From positions 122,555-186,554 of the forward strand of contig JADJIH010000023.1 in assembly GCA_016707115.1 (NCBI GenBank): a DNA stretch of 64,000 bases, written 5' to 3'. Source of the stretch: Ignavibacteriales bacterium. GTDB taxonomy: Bacteria; Bacteroidota; Ignavibacteria; Ignavibacteriales; Ignavibacteriaceae. Below the pieces are notes generated by a model that did not search any database, was not told the DNA's origin, and saw only the letters and a program-made list of their open reading frames with translations. This document shows, in pieces, positions 1 through 10,209 of the stretch (the first letter of the stretch is position 1; the number at the start of each line of letters is the position of its first letter). Both the position numbers and the translations under genes were made by a program.

Positions 1-141
1 ACTGCCAAAAAGCTAGAAAGTAAAATCGTTTTCAATGTCATTTTAATAAATCACAGTTGTTTTAGTTTTTTCTTCTCATTTTACCGTTAGATGCAGATGT
101 TTTCTCATCAGCTTGATCTCGTTATTGGAGAACAACAGCCA

Positions 142-612
142 TTACTTCTTCTTAGATTTTGGGACTAGATTTTTCTCATACTTCTCAATCCATTCCTTAG
201 CGCTCATCTTTTTCATTAATTCAGCAATGAGTTTATAGGGAATCTCCTCCATCTTCTTAAAACGCACACAACTCTTACCCATATCCGGTTTTTGCTTGCT
301 GTGTTTAGGATATTCACTAACAAACCACTTTAATAATTTGGGATCAGTATAAAGACCCAGATGATAAAAATTAATGGATCCCTTTTGCGAGGCAATGCCA
401 GCAAAAGGTAATGGTTCTTCGGGCTTGCAATGGTAACCGGCGGGATAAAGTTTATGAGGCACAACATAACCCAGGCCTCCGTAACTAATCGCAGGTTCAA
501 ATCCCTTGGGCAGGTTTTTAACAATTATATCGTGCAATTTATTAAAAGGCCCATGCCTGTCTTCGGGCAGGTTTAATAAAATATCCTTAACCGTTCTGCC
601 TTGTGCTTTCAT
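142..612 (-). CDS. DUF1801 domain protein (YdhG-like)
   Basis: A complete 156-residue protein of the DUF1801/YdhG family. These are small soluble proteins of unsettled function, one branch of which is linked to iron or frataxin-like roles. Recognised from the N-terminal helical part, the central AISYGGLGYVVPH segment (the family usually has a similar AISYGxP turn), and the later ASQKGSINFYHLGLY and GKSCVRFKKMEEIP blocks. The C-terminus is lysine-rich (KSKKK). No signal peptide or membrane segment, so probably cytoplasmic. It stands alone: no gene overlaps it and the 259 bases upstream are empty. The family call is firm; a precise function cannot be given. Confidence 0.85.
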   Translation of the reverse strand: MKAQGRTVKDILLNLPEDRHGPFNKLHDIIVKNLPKGFEPAISYGGLGYVVPHKLYPAGYHCKPEEPLPFAGIASQKGSINFYHLGLYTDPKLLKWFVSEYPKHSKQKPDMGKSCVRFKKMEEIPYKLIAELMKKMSAKEWIEKYEKNLVPKSKKK

Positions 613-871
613 ATGAGTATAGTTTTATTATTATTAATATTATTTAATGTTTAAGTTTCATCTCTGTTGTAGCAATCTGATTTTAACGGTTCGCAGGCAA
701 CCGTGATGCGGTTTTCGGAGCCAATACACTTTGACATTACACAAAAGTAATTGGGAAGCAGATGCTTTCCAAACCTAAAAACCAGCATCATAATTGCCCG
801 CTATTAGCGGTTCGTTGCTTTTGCTCACTTTTGTCTGTTGTTGCAAATTTTGTTTGTTAGTTCATTGTAGG
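613..871. other. Intergenic stretch with no recognisable gene
   Basis: No convincing coding frame, tRNA or repeat was seen between the DUF1801 gene and the propeller gene. The base composition is more mixed than that of the neighbouring genes. Short open frames here lack a ribosome site. Confidence 0.4.
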
Positions 872-1944
872 CTAGTGTTTATATTCCGAATAATTAATAA
901 ATATTTTTCCATCGAAAAGGTAGAGACCTGTTTCTCTCGTCCCCACCCAAAGATTTCTAGTTTTATCTTCCAAAATTGCCCAAATCCAAGGATTGATTAG
1001 TCCATCTTTAAACAGGTGAAGGATTTTCCATCGTAACGGAAAGACCACCATCGCCACCAAACCAAAGGTTGCCGTTTTTGTCTTCTATAATCTTCGCAAC
1101 CAGACCATTATAACCTGGTAAACCATCGCTTTTGGTAAAACTTGTAAATGTTTTACCATCATAACGGTAGGCTCCAGCCCAATTGCTGAACCAAATATTC
1201 CGTTTTTGTCTTGCAATTGAGGCCAAGCCCAATTATGACTGACTCGTTTCGACTCGAATTGAAGCGTTAGTTCTTTTAGTTTAAGGTTGGTTATAGATTT
1301 ACCATCATACCGATACACACCTTTGTTAGTTCGTCCTCCAAACCAAATGTTACCTGCTTTATCTTCTAAAATATGTTCCACTTTATCGTTACTCGTCATA
1401 AAGCCATTAGCGTTCTCATCAATTATAAACGGCGTAAAGGATTTGCCATCATAGATATAAACACCGTCTATTGTTACAAACCAAAGTCTTCCGCTTTTTG
1501 CCTGCATCATACTGTGAACTCGATGTGAGTTGCGATAGTATTCATTCTTGTTGGGAGGCAGGTTTTTTGGTAAAGGAATCTTGATTTCAGCAAATGTTTT
1601 ACCATCGTAAAAACAAAGCCCCGCATCAGTACCTATCCAAATTTTACCATCTTTATCTTCCAAAATGGAAGAAATATTATTACTGTTTAGCCCATTGGTC
1701 ACTAAGAATTGACTAAACGATTTCCCGTCATATTTATAAAGCCCATTATCTGAGGTTCCAAACCAAAGGTTACCTGCTTTGTCCTGCAGACCACATTGAA
1801 CATTGCCATTTCCTCTGTTTTTTATAAGTTTTGGATGTTCCTTTTCTTTTGGCAAATCTTTTTAACTTGTCCGTCACAGGCAGTCCCCAAAAGTAGTATT
1901 GTCAGAAAAGTAAAACTTGCCTTTGTAAGAAAATTTTTTTTCAT
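872..1944 (-). CDS. Lipoprotein beta-propeller of the two-component regulator propeller type, frameshifted
   Basis: Blades repeat the pattern NLWFGTxxxGLYxYDGKSFxxF about every 40-50 residues, as in Reg_prop (two-component regulator propeller) proteins. I extend the start to the ATG at 1942-1944. It opens a signal peptide (MKKNFLTKASF...LLLGTAC) with a lipobox cysteine, so the product should be an exported lipoprotein. The frame breaks near 1855 and again near 1230 and 1050, and each time the blade pattern continues in the next frame. These are single-base errors or recent decay. There is no histidine kinase or DNA-binding domain after the propeller, unlike hybrid regulators; the protein ends at about 357 residues. 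It may be a surface binding or sensing protein. Confidence 0.7.
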
Positions 1945-2078
1945 AGTTCAAATTGTCTTTGAGGTTTTGTTATCTATTTGTCGGTTTGGGTGTCACTCTG
2001 CAATGACCACTAACATAATTCTTTACACAATACAGCATATAATCTTCTTTAAAACTAAAATTGTTTTGCAATAACTAT

Positions 2079-3365
2079 CTACAATTTTTCTAAGCTTTGC
2101 TTGTGCGCCATTATAGTTTTATCCAAATCTTCTTTGCTATGAACTGTTGAAACAAACAAAGCTTCAAACTGTGCCGGTGCAAGATAGATTCCGCGATTCA
2201 GCATTTCGTGAAAATATTTTCCGTACAATGCAGTATCAGAAGTTAATGCAGATTTAAAATCATTAACAGGTTTTTCCGTAAAAAACATGCACATCATAGA
2301 GCCAACACGATTTATTGCATAATTTTTTCCAACAGATTTTAAGTTTTCTTTAAATCCATTTTCCAAATACATGGATGCTTTTTCTAACTGCACATAAATT
2401 TCCGGATGTTCTTTAATGTAAGATAGCGCAGCAAATCCTGCACACATTGCAAGCGGATTTCCGCTTAATGTTCCTGCCTGGTAAACAGGACCGCTTGGTG
2501 AAAGCATTTCCATAATTTCTCTCTTACCGCCAAACGCACCAACAGGTAAACCGCCACCAATAATTTTTCCGAATGTAGAAAGATCAGGTTTAACACCTAA
2601 AATTTCCTGTGCACCGCCAGCAGCAACACGAAATCCTGTCATCACTTCATCAAAAATTAAAACGATACCTTCTTCATTACAGATTTCCCTTAACTCAACA
2701 AGAAATTCTTCATTGGCTTGCACAACGCCCATATTGCCTGCAATCGGCTCTATAATAATCGCCGCAATTTGTCCACGGTATTGTGTAACCAATTCTTTAA
2801 CAGAATTAATATTATTGTAATCAGCAAGTAAAGTATCTGAAGCATTTGCTTTTGTAACACCGGGAGAAGTTGGAACGCCAAACGTTAAAGCACCGCTGCC
2901 AGCTTTAATTAAAAAATGATCTGCGTGTCCGTGATAGCATCCTTCAAATTTTATAAACTTATCTCGCCCGGTATATCCGCGAGCAACACGAACAGCGCTC
3001 ATTGTAGCTTCGGTTCCGCTGTTAACCATTCTCACCATTTCTACGGAAGGAACTAAATCGGCGATTAACTGCGCCATCTTTACTTCCATTTCAGTCGGTG
3101 CGCCAAAGCTTGTTCCGTTTTCAAATGTGCGTATTAGTGCTTCTTTAATAAACGTCGGATTGTGTCCGAATAAATGCGGTCCCCAGCTTCCGATGTAATC
3201 GATGTATTCGTTACCATCAACATCATAAAACTTTGAGCCAGCGCCTCGCTCAATAAACAGCGGATCTCCGCCGACAGATTTAAATGCTCTTACCGGTGAG
3301 TTTACTCCGCCCGGAATATATTTTTTTGCTTTTTCAAATAGTTGTTTGCTTTTTGTTGTGTTCAT
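2079..3365 (-). CDS. hemL: Glutamate-1-semialdehyde 2,1-aminomutase
   Basis: PLP-dependent, cytoplasmic enzyme that converts glutamate-1-semialdehyde to 5-aminolevulinate, the second step of C5-pathway tetrapyrrole synthesis. At 428 residues it has the usual family length. Visible landmarks are the N-terminal PGGVNSPVRAF signature, the cofactor-phosphate site NSGTEA (about residues 115-120), the EGCYHGHAD block, FDEVMTGFR, and the Schiff-base lysine in STFGKIIGGGLPVG (about Lys267). The gene is intact. It shares the pathway with hemB and the protoporphyrinogen oxidase gene about 15 kb away on the same strand, but is not in an operon with them. A palindromic repeat lies just upstream. Confidence 0.96.
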   Translation of the reverse strand: MNTTKSKQLFEKAKKYIPGGVNSPVRAFKSVGGDPLFIERGAGSKFYDVDGNEYIDYIGSWGPHLFGHNPTFIKEALIRTFENGTSFGAPTEMEVKMAQLIADLVPSVEMVRMVNSGTEATMSAVRVARGYTGRDKFIKFEGCYHGHADHFLIKAGSGALTFGVPTSPGVTKANASDTLLADYNNINSVKELVTQYRGQIAAIIIEPIAGNMGVVQANEEFLVELREICNEEGIVLIFDEVMTGFRVAAGGAQEILGVKPDLSTFGKIIGGGLPVGAFGGKREIMEMLSPSGPVYQAGTLSGNPLAMCAGFAALSYIKEHPEIYVQLEKASMYLENGFKENLKSVGKNYAINRVGSMMCMFFTEKPVNDFKSALTSDTALYGKYFHEMLNRGIYLAPAQFEALFVSTVHSKEDLDKTIMAHKQSLEKL

Positions 3366-3390
3366 GATTTTTTTTATGTATAAAAAATAG

Positions 3391-3453
3391 TACGCGGATT
3401 ATTATGATTTTTAATGATCATAACTTATCAGTCTCATCATAATGATCAGCGTA
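3391..3453. repeat. Imperfect inverted repeat between hemL and the 5'-nucleotidase gene
   Basis: The arms 3391-3407 (TACGCGGATTATTATGA) and 3437-3453 (TCATAATGATCAGCGTA) match as inverted copies at 15 of 17 positions, with a 29-base spacer that itself holds more TGATCAT-like words. It sits between the hemL start and the end of the upstream gene. There is no T-tract, so it is not a classic terminator. It resembles a small dispersed palindromic element. Confidence 0.6.
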
Positions 3454-3462
3454 CAATTGTGT

Positions 3463-5226
3463 TTATTTAAATAATATTTGATAATCTTTTTGTTTGCCTG
3501 CTTGCCAAAAGTTTTCCGGAACAACTTTCCAATTCCCAATTAATTTTGGAGTAACGATTTTTTCTTTTTCAATCCATTTCATCAGATAGAATCTTAAATC
3601 TTTTTCTGTTGAGTTGATAATTCTATTAGACAATTCTTCCTGAGGAATTTTAGCTCCGCGAGTTAAATGTCCGCCTCCGCCATTACCGCGATATGAATTA
3701 ACCGCAACCTTATATTTTGTGTTCAGATCAAAAGGGTTTCCGTTCGAAAAGCTTTTAATCGTCACTCTTTCGCCGATTGGTTTTGTAATATCAACAACAT
3801 AATCAATTCCTGCCGCGGATTCAAAATTGTAATATCGCTCTTCAAGTTCGGGAGATTTTGTTCGTTCTGAATATTTAATATTTCCGGTTTCATCAAGTTT
3901 AAATTTTAGAAGATGATCATTTTCATTCTTCATTTGATTGAACCAGTTGCCATAAGAAAATTCCAGATAATCTTTTATTTCCTGTCCGGTTAATTCCATT
4001 GTATAAAGTAAATTTTCATATCTGTAAAGATCAAACATATCTTTAACATAAACAGTGCCTTTATCTATCTTTGCATTGAATGATAGCGGAGCAGAAAAAG
4101 AAACATCTGCATCAGTAAGATCAAGTTGAATAGTATGAATTAAATCAACAAACTTGGATGGACCAAACAGAGCATCACGAGAGGAAACCATTTCTGAAAA
4201 TTCTCCAACAGGACGAGAAACATAATTCTTTGCTTCTTCAAAATTCTTTTTGTAAAGATTCATAAACTCAGAATCGGGTGGATAATTTTTCATATCAACC
4301 AGTTCGCCAGTGATTTCTTTCTTATCGTATACCATGCACATCTTATCATATTTTAAAACGTAATTGGCTACGGCAACATTTCGTGCACCTGCAGTTGTTC
4401 CAAGAATTAAAACATCTTTTCCTGATGGATTCTTTGTTTTAATGTTCCATCCGGAATGATCGTGACCAACAAACACAACATCCAACCCTTCAACTTTTTC
4501 TGCAACAAGCCGGGAAGCATTTTCGTTTTTATACGTGTTTTCATTTTGATCATTATATGTGTAATCAACACCGGCATGAAACAAACCAATCATCAAATCA
4601 GGTTGCTCTGTTTCTCTGATTTTCTTAACCCATTTTTGTGCAGTTTCAACCATATCATCAAACCGCATTCCCGACCAAATCTTTTCGGGAAGCCATTGAG
4701 GAATAGCGGGAGTTATCAAACCAAGTATTGCAATTTTAACCCCACCTCTTTCAATAGTTGTGTAGGGCTTAAAGTAAGATTCATTAGTTGTTGAGTTGAT
4801 TGCATTAGCGGCAAGCCAGGGAAAATTTATTTCTTTATTAAACTTATCATAAACATCGTGTCCGGTTTCAATATCGTGGTTACCAATAGTTGCAGCATCG
4901 TACTGCATATAATTCATTACATCAGCATAAAGATGAATTGTATCTGTCTTTTCAAAGTTATAATAATAGACAACAGGATCGCCCTGAAGAATATCCCCGT
5001 TATCCAACAGAAAAACGATTTGATTGGAATCAGCACGTTGTTCTTTCAGATAGGTTGTAACTCGTGCAAGCGAAGAGTTTGTTTCTTTATTTTCTTTTAG
5101 ATCATAAGGGAAAATTGCTCCATGCACATCAGACGTTTCAATAATTTTTACAGTTACAGTTTGTGCAAGCGCAGAGATACTAATTAAAAGAACAATAGCA
5201 ATCCTGCTTAAGAATCTATATATCAT
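3463..5226 (-). CDS. Secreted 5'-nucleotidase / 2',3'-cyclic phosphodiesterase family protein
   Basis: A 587-residue exported metallophosphatase. A signal peptide covers about residues 1-21 (LLISISALAQ). The N-terminal calcineurin-like domain carries the metal-site motifs in order: SDVHG (about 32-36), DNGDILQGDP, GNHDIE (about 115-120), and VGHDHSGW (about 253-260). The C-terminal 5'-nucleotidase domain shows NSYRGNGGGGH, where substrate recognition normally lies. The family hydrolyses nucleotides or 2',3'-cyclic nucleotides in the periplasm to salvage phosphate and nucleosides. The gene is complete and stands alone; a terminator hairpin belonging to the next gene upstream (on the minus strand) lies just beyond its start. 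Confidence 0.9.
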   Translation of the reverse strand: MIYRFLSRIAIVLLISISALAQTVTVKIIETSDVHGAIFPYDLKENKETNSSLARVTTYLKEQRADSNQIVFLLDNGDILQGDPVVYYYNFEKTDTIHLYADVMNYMQYDAATIGNHDIETGHDVYDKFNKEINFPWLAANAINSTTNESYFKPYTTIERGGVKIAILGLITPAIPQWLPEKIWSGMRFDDMVETAQKWVKKIRETEQPDLMIGLFHAGVDYTYNDQNENTYKNENASRLVAEKVEGLDVVFVGHDHSGWNIKTKNPSGKDVLILGTTAGARNVAVANYVLKYDKMCMVYDKKEITGELVDMKNYPPDSEFMNLYKKNFEEAKNYVSRPVGEFSEMVSSRDALFGPSKFVDLIHTIQLDLTDADVSFSAPLSFNAKIDKGTVYVKDMFDLYRYENLLYTMELTGQEIKDYLEFSYGNWFNQMKNENDHLLKFKLDETGNIKYSERTKSPELEERYYNFESAAGIDYVVDITKPIGERVTIKSFSNGNPFDLNTKYKVAVNSYRGNGGGGHLTRGAKIPQEELSNRIINSTEKDLRFYLMKWIEKEKIVTPKLIGNWKVVPENFWQAGKQKDYQILFK

Positions 5227-5287
5227 TTAAATATTCCGATTGATTTTTGTTTGCAAGATAATAAAATGAATGATAACAGATTATAAA

Positions 5288-5315
5288 AAAAGGCGACCGT
5301 TTTTGATCGCCTTTT
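5288..5315 (-). terminator. Rho-independent terminator of the Tricorn-like protease gene
   Basis: Perfect 9-bp arms (AAAAGGCGA at 5288-5296 and TCGCCTTTT at 5307-5315) with a 10-base loop. On the minus strand the hairpin is followed by a T-run, right after the stop at 5326. Confidence 0.8.
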
Positions 5316-5325
5316 AATGGGGTAA

Positions 5326-8300
5326 TTATCTCTTTTCGTATGGAGGTTGTTTTGGATTTACAGGTGGATTTAATTTGTGCAATCGCATCACTTCTTCAAT
5401 TGCTTTTTCAAGCTGTACATCAACACCTTTTGATAGTGTTGTTGGATCCTCAAGTACCTCAATATCCGGATCAACACCGTGCCCTTCTTTAAACCAGGTT
5501 CCATCCGGATTATATTGCCTGAATGTTGGAACCGTAACATTTCCACCATCAATCAATGCTGGTGCGCCGGAAATACCAATTAATCCACCCCAGGTTCTTG
5601 TTCCAATCAATGGACCAATGCCGGATTTGCGGAAGAAATCAGGAAATGCATCGCCCCCAGAACCACTCCATCCGTTTATTAACATAACCTTTGGACCAAA
5701 GTTTGCAACCGGAGGTACTTGCCAGTTTTTTCCATCTCTAACGGCAAAAAATGCAAGAGGTTTTCTATTCAATAATTCTACAAAGCGATCAGGAATTTGT
5801 CCGCCATTGTTAAATCTTTCATCTATAATTACACCTTCTTTTGAAAACTGTGCCGTGAACTGTCTTACAAGTTCATCCTGTCCATCTATGCCGGTGCTTG
5901 GAACATAAACGTATCCTATTTTTCCACCGGTTGCATCGTCAACTCTTTTTCTGTTTGATTCAATCCACTCAAGATTTCTTAAACGGGTTTCATCACTAAG
6001 CGTTTTAACTATAATATTCCATGCGCCATCAATAGATGGTTTATCATTAACGGTTAGTTCGATTGTTTTCTCTGCAAGCCCTTCAAATGCTGACCAAGGA
6101 TCTTTTGTAACGTCAATCGAAACTCCGTTGACAGCAAGAACATAATTGCCTTCTTTAACTTTTATACCCGGATGCTAGAAGCGGTGATCGAACTTCGGTA
6201 TCCCAAAGCGCACCATTAACAATTCTTTTAATTTTGTAAGCACCATTGTTTAATTCCCAATCAACGCCAAGATAACCAACCTGTCTTAGTAATGGAGTTT
6301 CATCATCACCACCGCCGCGATAAGTATGAGAAGCATTCAACTCAGAAATCAATTCTCCAATAATAAAGTTCACATCACCACGAGTTACAGCGTTATCAAT
6401 AAGATCGCCGTATTGTTTTTTCATTGCATTCCAATCAACACCATGCATGTTTTTATCATAGAAGAAATCGCGCTGTAGTCGCCAAACATCCGTAAATATC
6501 TGTTTCCATTCTTCACGAGGCACAACAGTCATTTCAAGTTGATTTGTAGGAAGTTTTTTATCCATCTTTTGATCCAGGGCAATATCAACGACAGAAAACG
6601 AATTTTGCTTTGCAACTAAAATCTTTTTTTCATCAGCAGAAACTTGAAATACATCAGCATCATCAACAATTGTTTTTTCTTCCAGCTTATCAAAATCAAA
6701 ATAGACAACAGCTCTTTTTTTATCCGCAGAACCACTGTTTGGTGAACGATGATAAATTACTTTTCCTGTAACAGCAGCAATGTTTCCATAATTGCCGGCA
6801 GCCGGCGGAAGAATTACCACGCGTTGTTCAAAACCATCAAAATCAATTTTTACTTCTTTGATTTTAGGTTCATCTTTTTTGTCTTCCTTCTTTTCATCTT
6901 TCTTCTCGTCATCCTTTTTTACATCATCTTTCTTAACGATGCTCGAATCATTTTTTGGAGCCAATGGAGAAGGGATATCTTTGGTTAAAGTTACAACAGC
7001 AATTTGAGTTGAATTTGGATATGTCCACGTTCCTTCAAAATCACCGTAAACAGGTTTAAAACTTCTGTTGGTTAAGAAGTACAAATATTTACCAGCAGGA
7101 TCAAATACAGGATTTGAGTCTTTGTAGTAACCAGAAGTTATCTGATGAATTTTTTGATCTTTAGTATCAAAAATAGCAACCGCAGTTGAGCTGCTTTCAA
7201 GATCTTTTGTATATGCAATATATCGGCTGTCTGAAGACCAGCTTACAGAAAAGTTTTGAAGTCCTCCTTCGTAAAGCCACATCTGTTGATCAACTTTTAT
7301 GGTTTTATCATTATCCATATCATAAATATAAACGCTCATTGTCTGATCAATAAATGCAAGTGCTTTGCTATTTGGCGACCAAAATAATTTATATCTATAT
7401 CCTTCGCCAAGAGCTGTTAAAGTTTTTTCTTGAGATGGTTTTTCCAAATCTCTAATCGTTAATTCGTATTCACCGGATCGGTCGCTGAAGTATGCAGCAA
7501 ATTTACCATTAGGAGAATAAGCCGGATATCTTTCTGCAACTCCGGATGATTGTGTGAGATTTATAACCGGGCCATTTTCAGTTGGAACTGAAAAGATTTC
7601 ACCCCTTGCCTCAATAAGCGTTCTGTTTCCATTATATGATATTGAAAAATTCTGAATCATCTTTTCAACATTTTCATTTCTTGCAAGTAAAGTTGATTCA
7701 TCCGTAACAACATTAATTTTTATTTCTCGATATTTTTCTGTTGTAAGATCAAGTAAATAAAGAAGACCGCCTGCTTCAAAAACTATTTCATTATTTCCTA
7801 TTGAAGGAAAACGGATATCAAACTTATCAAAGCTTGTTACTTGCTTTGTCTGCTTGTTGGAAAGATCGTAAGACCAAATATTATTTCTTTTATTCTCACC
7901 GCGATCAGATAGAAAATATATTTTGTTTCCTGACCACATAGGGATTTCATCACCCGCAACATTATTGGTAATGTTTTCGGAAGCGTTACTATTTAAATCA
8001 AAAATAAAAATATCTGCAGCCATTCCACCGCGATATCTTTTCCATGTTCTAAATGCAGCACTGATAGGAGTGTAGGCGATTTTATTTCCATCAGGAGAAA
8101 TAACGCCAAACTCACCATAAGGCAATGGAAGTTTTTCCGGTAAGCCACCTGATTTTGATATTTTGTAAAACTGATTAAATCTTTGTTTTCCGCTTTCTCG
8201 CGAAGACGCAAAAAGCAAATTGTTTCCGTCGGGATACCAATCTATTAATCTATCAGTCATTCCATGATGAGTAATTCTTTTTGGCAAACCGCCAAGAGAA

Positions 8301-8582
8301 GGCATAACATAAACATCAATGTTTCCATTATAATTTCCGCTGAATGCAATTTGTTTTCCATCGGGCGAAAACCTTGCAAGCAACTCAGTTCCTTTTGCGG
8401 ACGTAAGTTTGTTAGCGGTACCACCATCTTTAGAAACAATCCAGACATCACCAGCGTACGTAAAAGAAATGTGTGTTTGCGAAACATCCGGAAATTGAAA
8501 CATTTTTGCATTTACCTGTGCCGTTGTAATCTGAGCAGCACTTGCAAAAAATAACATTGAGAAAAAGAAAAAAGTTTTTCAT
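5326..8582 (-). CDS. Tricorn-like S41 family protease, exported, frameshifted
   Basis: A roughly 1,080-residue Tricorn-type peptidase. The N-terminal two-thirds is a WD40-like/PD40 propeller (repeats such as FSPDGKQIAFSGN, YSPNGKFAAYFSDRSG). A very acidic/basic linker rich in KKDDEKKDE follows, then a helical C1 region, a PDZ-like part and the S41 catalytic core with GWSGSGGD (the nucleophilic serine) near the C-terminus. Two frame breaks are visible. One at about 6170 separates the catalytic end from the propeller; reading on in the next frame gives VKEGNYVLAVNG and later FNNGGQIP. The other lies in the signal peptide: the ATG at 8580-8582, with an AGAGAG ribosome site, opens MKNFFLFL and joins LFFASAAQITTAQ after one surplus base. 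The likely role is periplasmic degradation of oligopeptides. Confidence 0.85.
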
Positions 8583-8786
8583 AATACTTCTCTCTTTAAT
8601 AATTAAGAATTGTTGTTTTATTAACGATAAATCAAAATTAGTTAAAACAAAATAATTGTTTTTAATTCGATTGTTAGACGGTTAAATATACTTATTAACG
8701 GAGGAAATATTTTAATAATTTAACTCAGCGCCCAAAGAATATTTCGATGGACGCGAATAGAAAAATACTCTTAATTGAGAAGAAGA

Positions 8787-10115
8787 TTATTCAAAATCAC
8801 TTTCAATTACATTTGGTGATAAAATTTCATTTAGTTTGTCAGAAAAGAAAAATTTTTCTTCATCAAACGCAGGTTCTAAATCTGTGTACCAAATTGCTTC
8901 CTCATCATACTTTGCAAAAAATGGACGAGCAGCCCAGTCAGGACTTCTTCCTTGAATCATTCTGAATGTCATCACCCTTTCATTTTTAACATAAGCAACA
9001 CCAAGAATCTGAACTTTCCCTGGCAAACAAGACATGCTTGGTCCGCGTAAAGTTCTGCAAATACCGCTTACTGATTGATAGGTTTCTCTGAAAATTTTCC
9101 ATGCTTCGATAAGCGGAATTGAAAAATAATGTTGTGCCCCGGTGTTCCTTGCAACAAACATGTAATATGGAATACAGCCAAGTGAAACTTGCTTCTTCAA
9201 CATCTCCGCCCAAATTTCAGAGGAATCGTTTATATGTTTTAAAACAGGCGACTGAGTTCTTATTGCGGCTCCAGTTTTCAGTATTCTTTTAATCGCCTCA
9301 GCAACAGCATCACCTCGTAGCTCAACAGGATGATTAAAATGTGCCATAAATGCCAGATGTTTTCCTGCTCTTTTAACATCTTCAAAAAGGGCAAGTAAAT
9401 CATCTGCATCATCATCTGTTATAAAACGATAAGGCCAGTAAGCAAGTGCTTTAGATCCAATTCTGATATGTCTAAGGTTAGGAATATTTGCATCAAGAAG
9501 CGGCCTAATGTAAGTTTCAAGGTGCTTTGTTTTCATTATCAATGGATCGCCGCCAGTAAATAAAACGTCTGTTACTTCGGGATTATCCTGAACATATTTA
9601 ACTAGAAGCTCAGCTTCTTTAGAAGCAAACTTAAGATCTTCCATTCCAACAAATTGCGGCCATCGAAAACAAAAGGTACAATAAGCATGACAGGTTTGAC
9701 CCTGGCTGGGAAAGAATAAAACCGTTTCGCGATACTTGTGCTGCATTCCAAAAATCTTTTCTCCGTCAATCATCGGCACATTGTGCTCAAGCTGCCCTGC
9801 GGGATGAGGATTTAATTTTAATCTGATCTCATTTGCTGCTTCTTTTATTTGCTGTTTATCAGCACCAGAATCAATAACAAATTTCATTTTAGCATAATCA
9901 TCCTCGAGCAGCATTTCTTTTTGTGGAAAGGTAAGCTTAAACATTGGATCATTTGGCACTCTATTCCAATCTATAAGCTTATCTACAACATAGTTGTTAG
10001 TTTTAAATGGCAATACCGATCCAACAATTTCTATTGCCTCAATAATTTGTGATGAAACAGATTGCAACTGAGGAATGTTTTTAAAGTTGTGAAGCATGAA
10101 TGAATTGTACTTCAT
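8787..10115 (-). CDS. KamA-family radical SAM protein (lysine 2,3-aminomutase-like)
   Basis: A 442-residue radical S-adenosylmethionine enzyme of the lysine 2,3-aminomutase superfamily. The 4Fe-4S cluster cysteines form CHAYCTFC (C142, C146, C149; the CX3CX2C spacing), followed by the SAM-binding LFTGGDPL block (about 185-192). True lysine aminomutases use PLP held by a lysine in a glycine-rich PGGGGK segment. Here the corresponding region reads CLPGKVQILG, so PLP binding is plausible but not proven. The cluster motif also differs from the CSMYCRHC form of characterised KamA. The ribosome site GAAAGGAG fits the ATG at 10115. Substrate unassigned; lysine to beta-lysine is a candidate. Confidence 0.82.
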   Translation of the reverse strand: MKYNSFMLHNFKNIPQLQSVSSQIIEAIEIVGSVLPFKTNNYVVDKLIDWNRVPNDPMFKLTFPQKEMLLEDDYAKMKFVIDSGADKQQIKEAANEIRLKLNPHPAGQLEHNVPMIDGEKIFGMQHKYRETVLFFPSQGQTCHAYCTFCFRWPQFVGMEDLKFASKEAELLVKYVQDNPEVTDVLFTGGDPLIMKTKHLETYIRPLLDANIPNLRHIRIGSKALAYWPYRFITDDDADDLLALFEDVKRAGKHLAFMAHFNHPVELRGDAVAEAIKRILKTGAAIRTQSPVLKHINDSSEIWAEMLKKQVSLGCIPYYMFVARNTGAQHYFSIPLIEAWKIFRETYQSVSGICRTLRGPSMSCLPGKVQILGVAYVKNERVMTFRMIQGRSPDWAARPFFAKYDEEAIWYTDLEPAFDEEKFFFSDKLNEILSPNVIESDFE

Positions 10116-10209
10116 ACGTCATCTCCTTTCTGATTTGTGAATCTAAAAAGTAGATCCGTTTATGGTAAGATTTTATTGCAAGATAAGATTTCTGACAAGA
10201 AAAGCAAGG

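Noticed and set aside
1..141. A gene at the left edge
   Set aside because: No open frame with start, ribosome site or homology could be supported in this short stretch.
5375..5908. Plus-strand open frame of 177 codons opposite the Tricorn-like gene
   Set aside because: It mirrors the catalytic end of the Tricorn-like gene; the minus-strand reading carries GWSGSGGD and family blocks while the plus reading has no ribosome site and no family pattern.
6749..7007. Plus-strand hydrophobic frames over the Tricorn linker
   Set aside because: They arise from the lysine/aspartate codon repeats of the linker read on the opposite strand as Phe/Ser runs.
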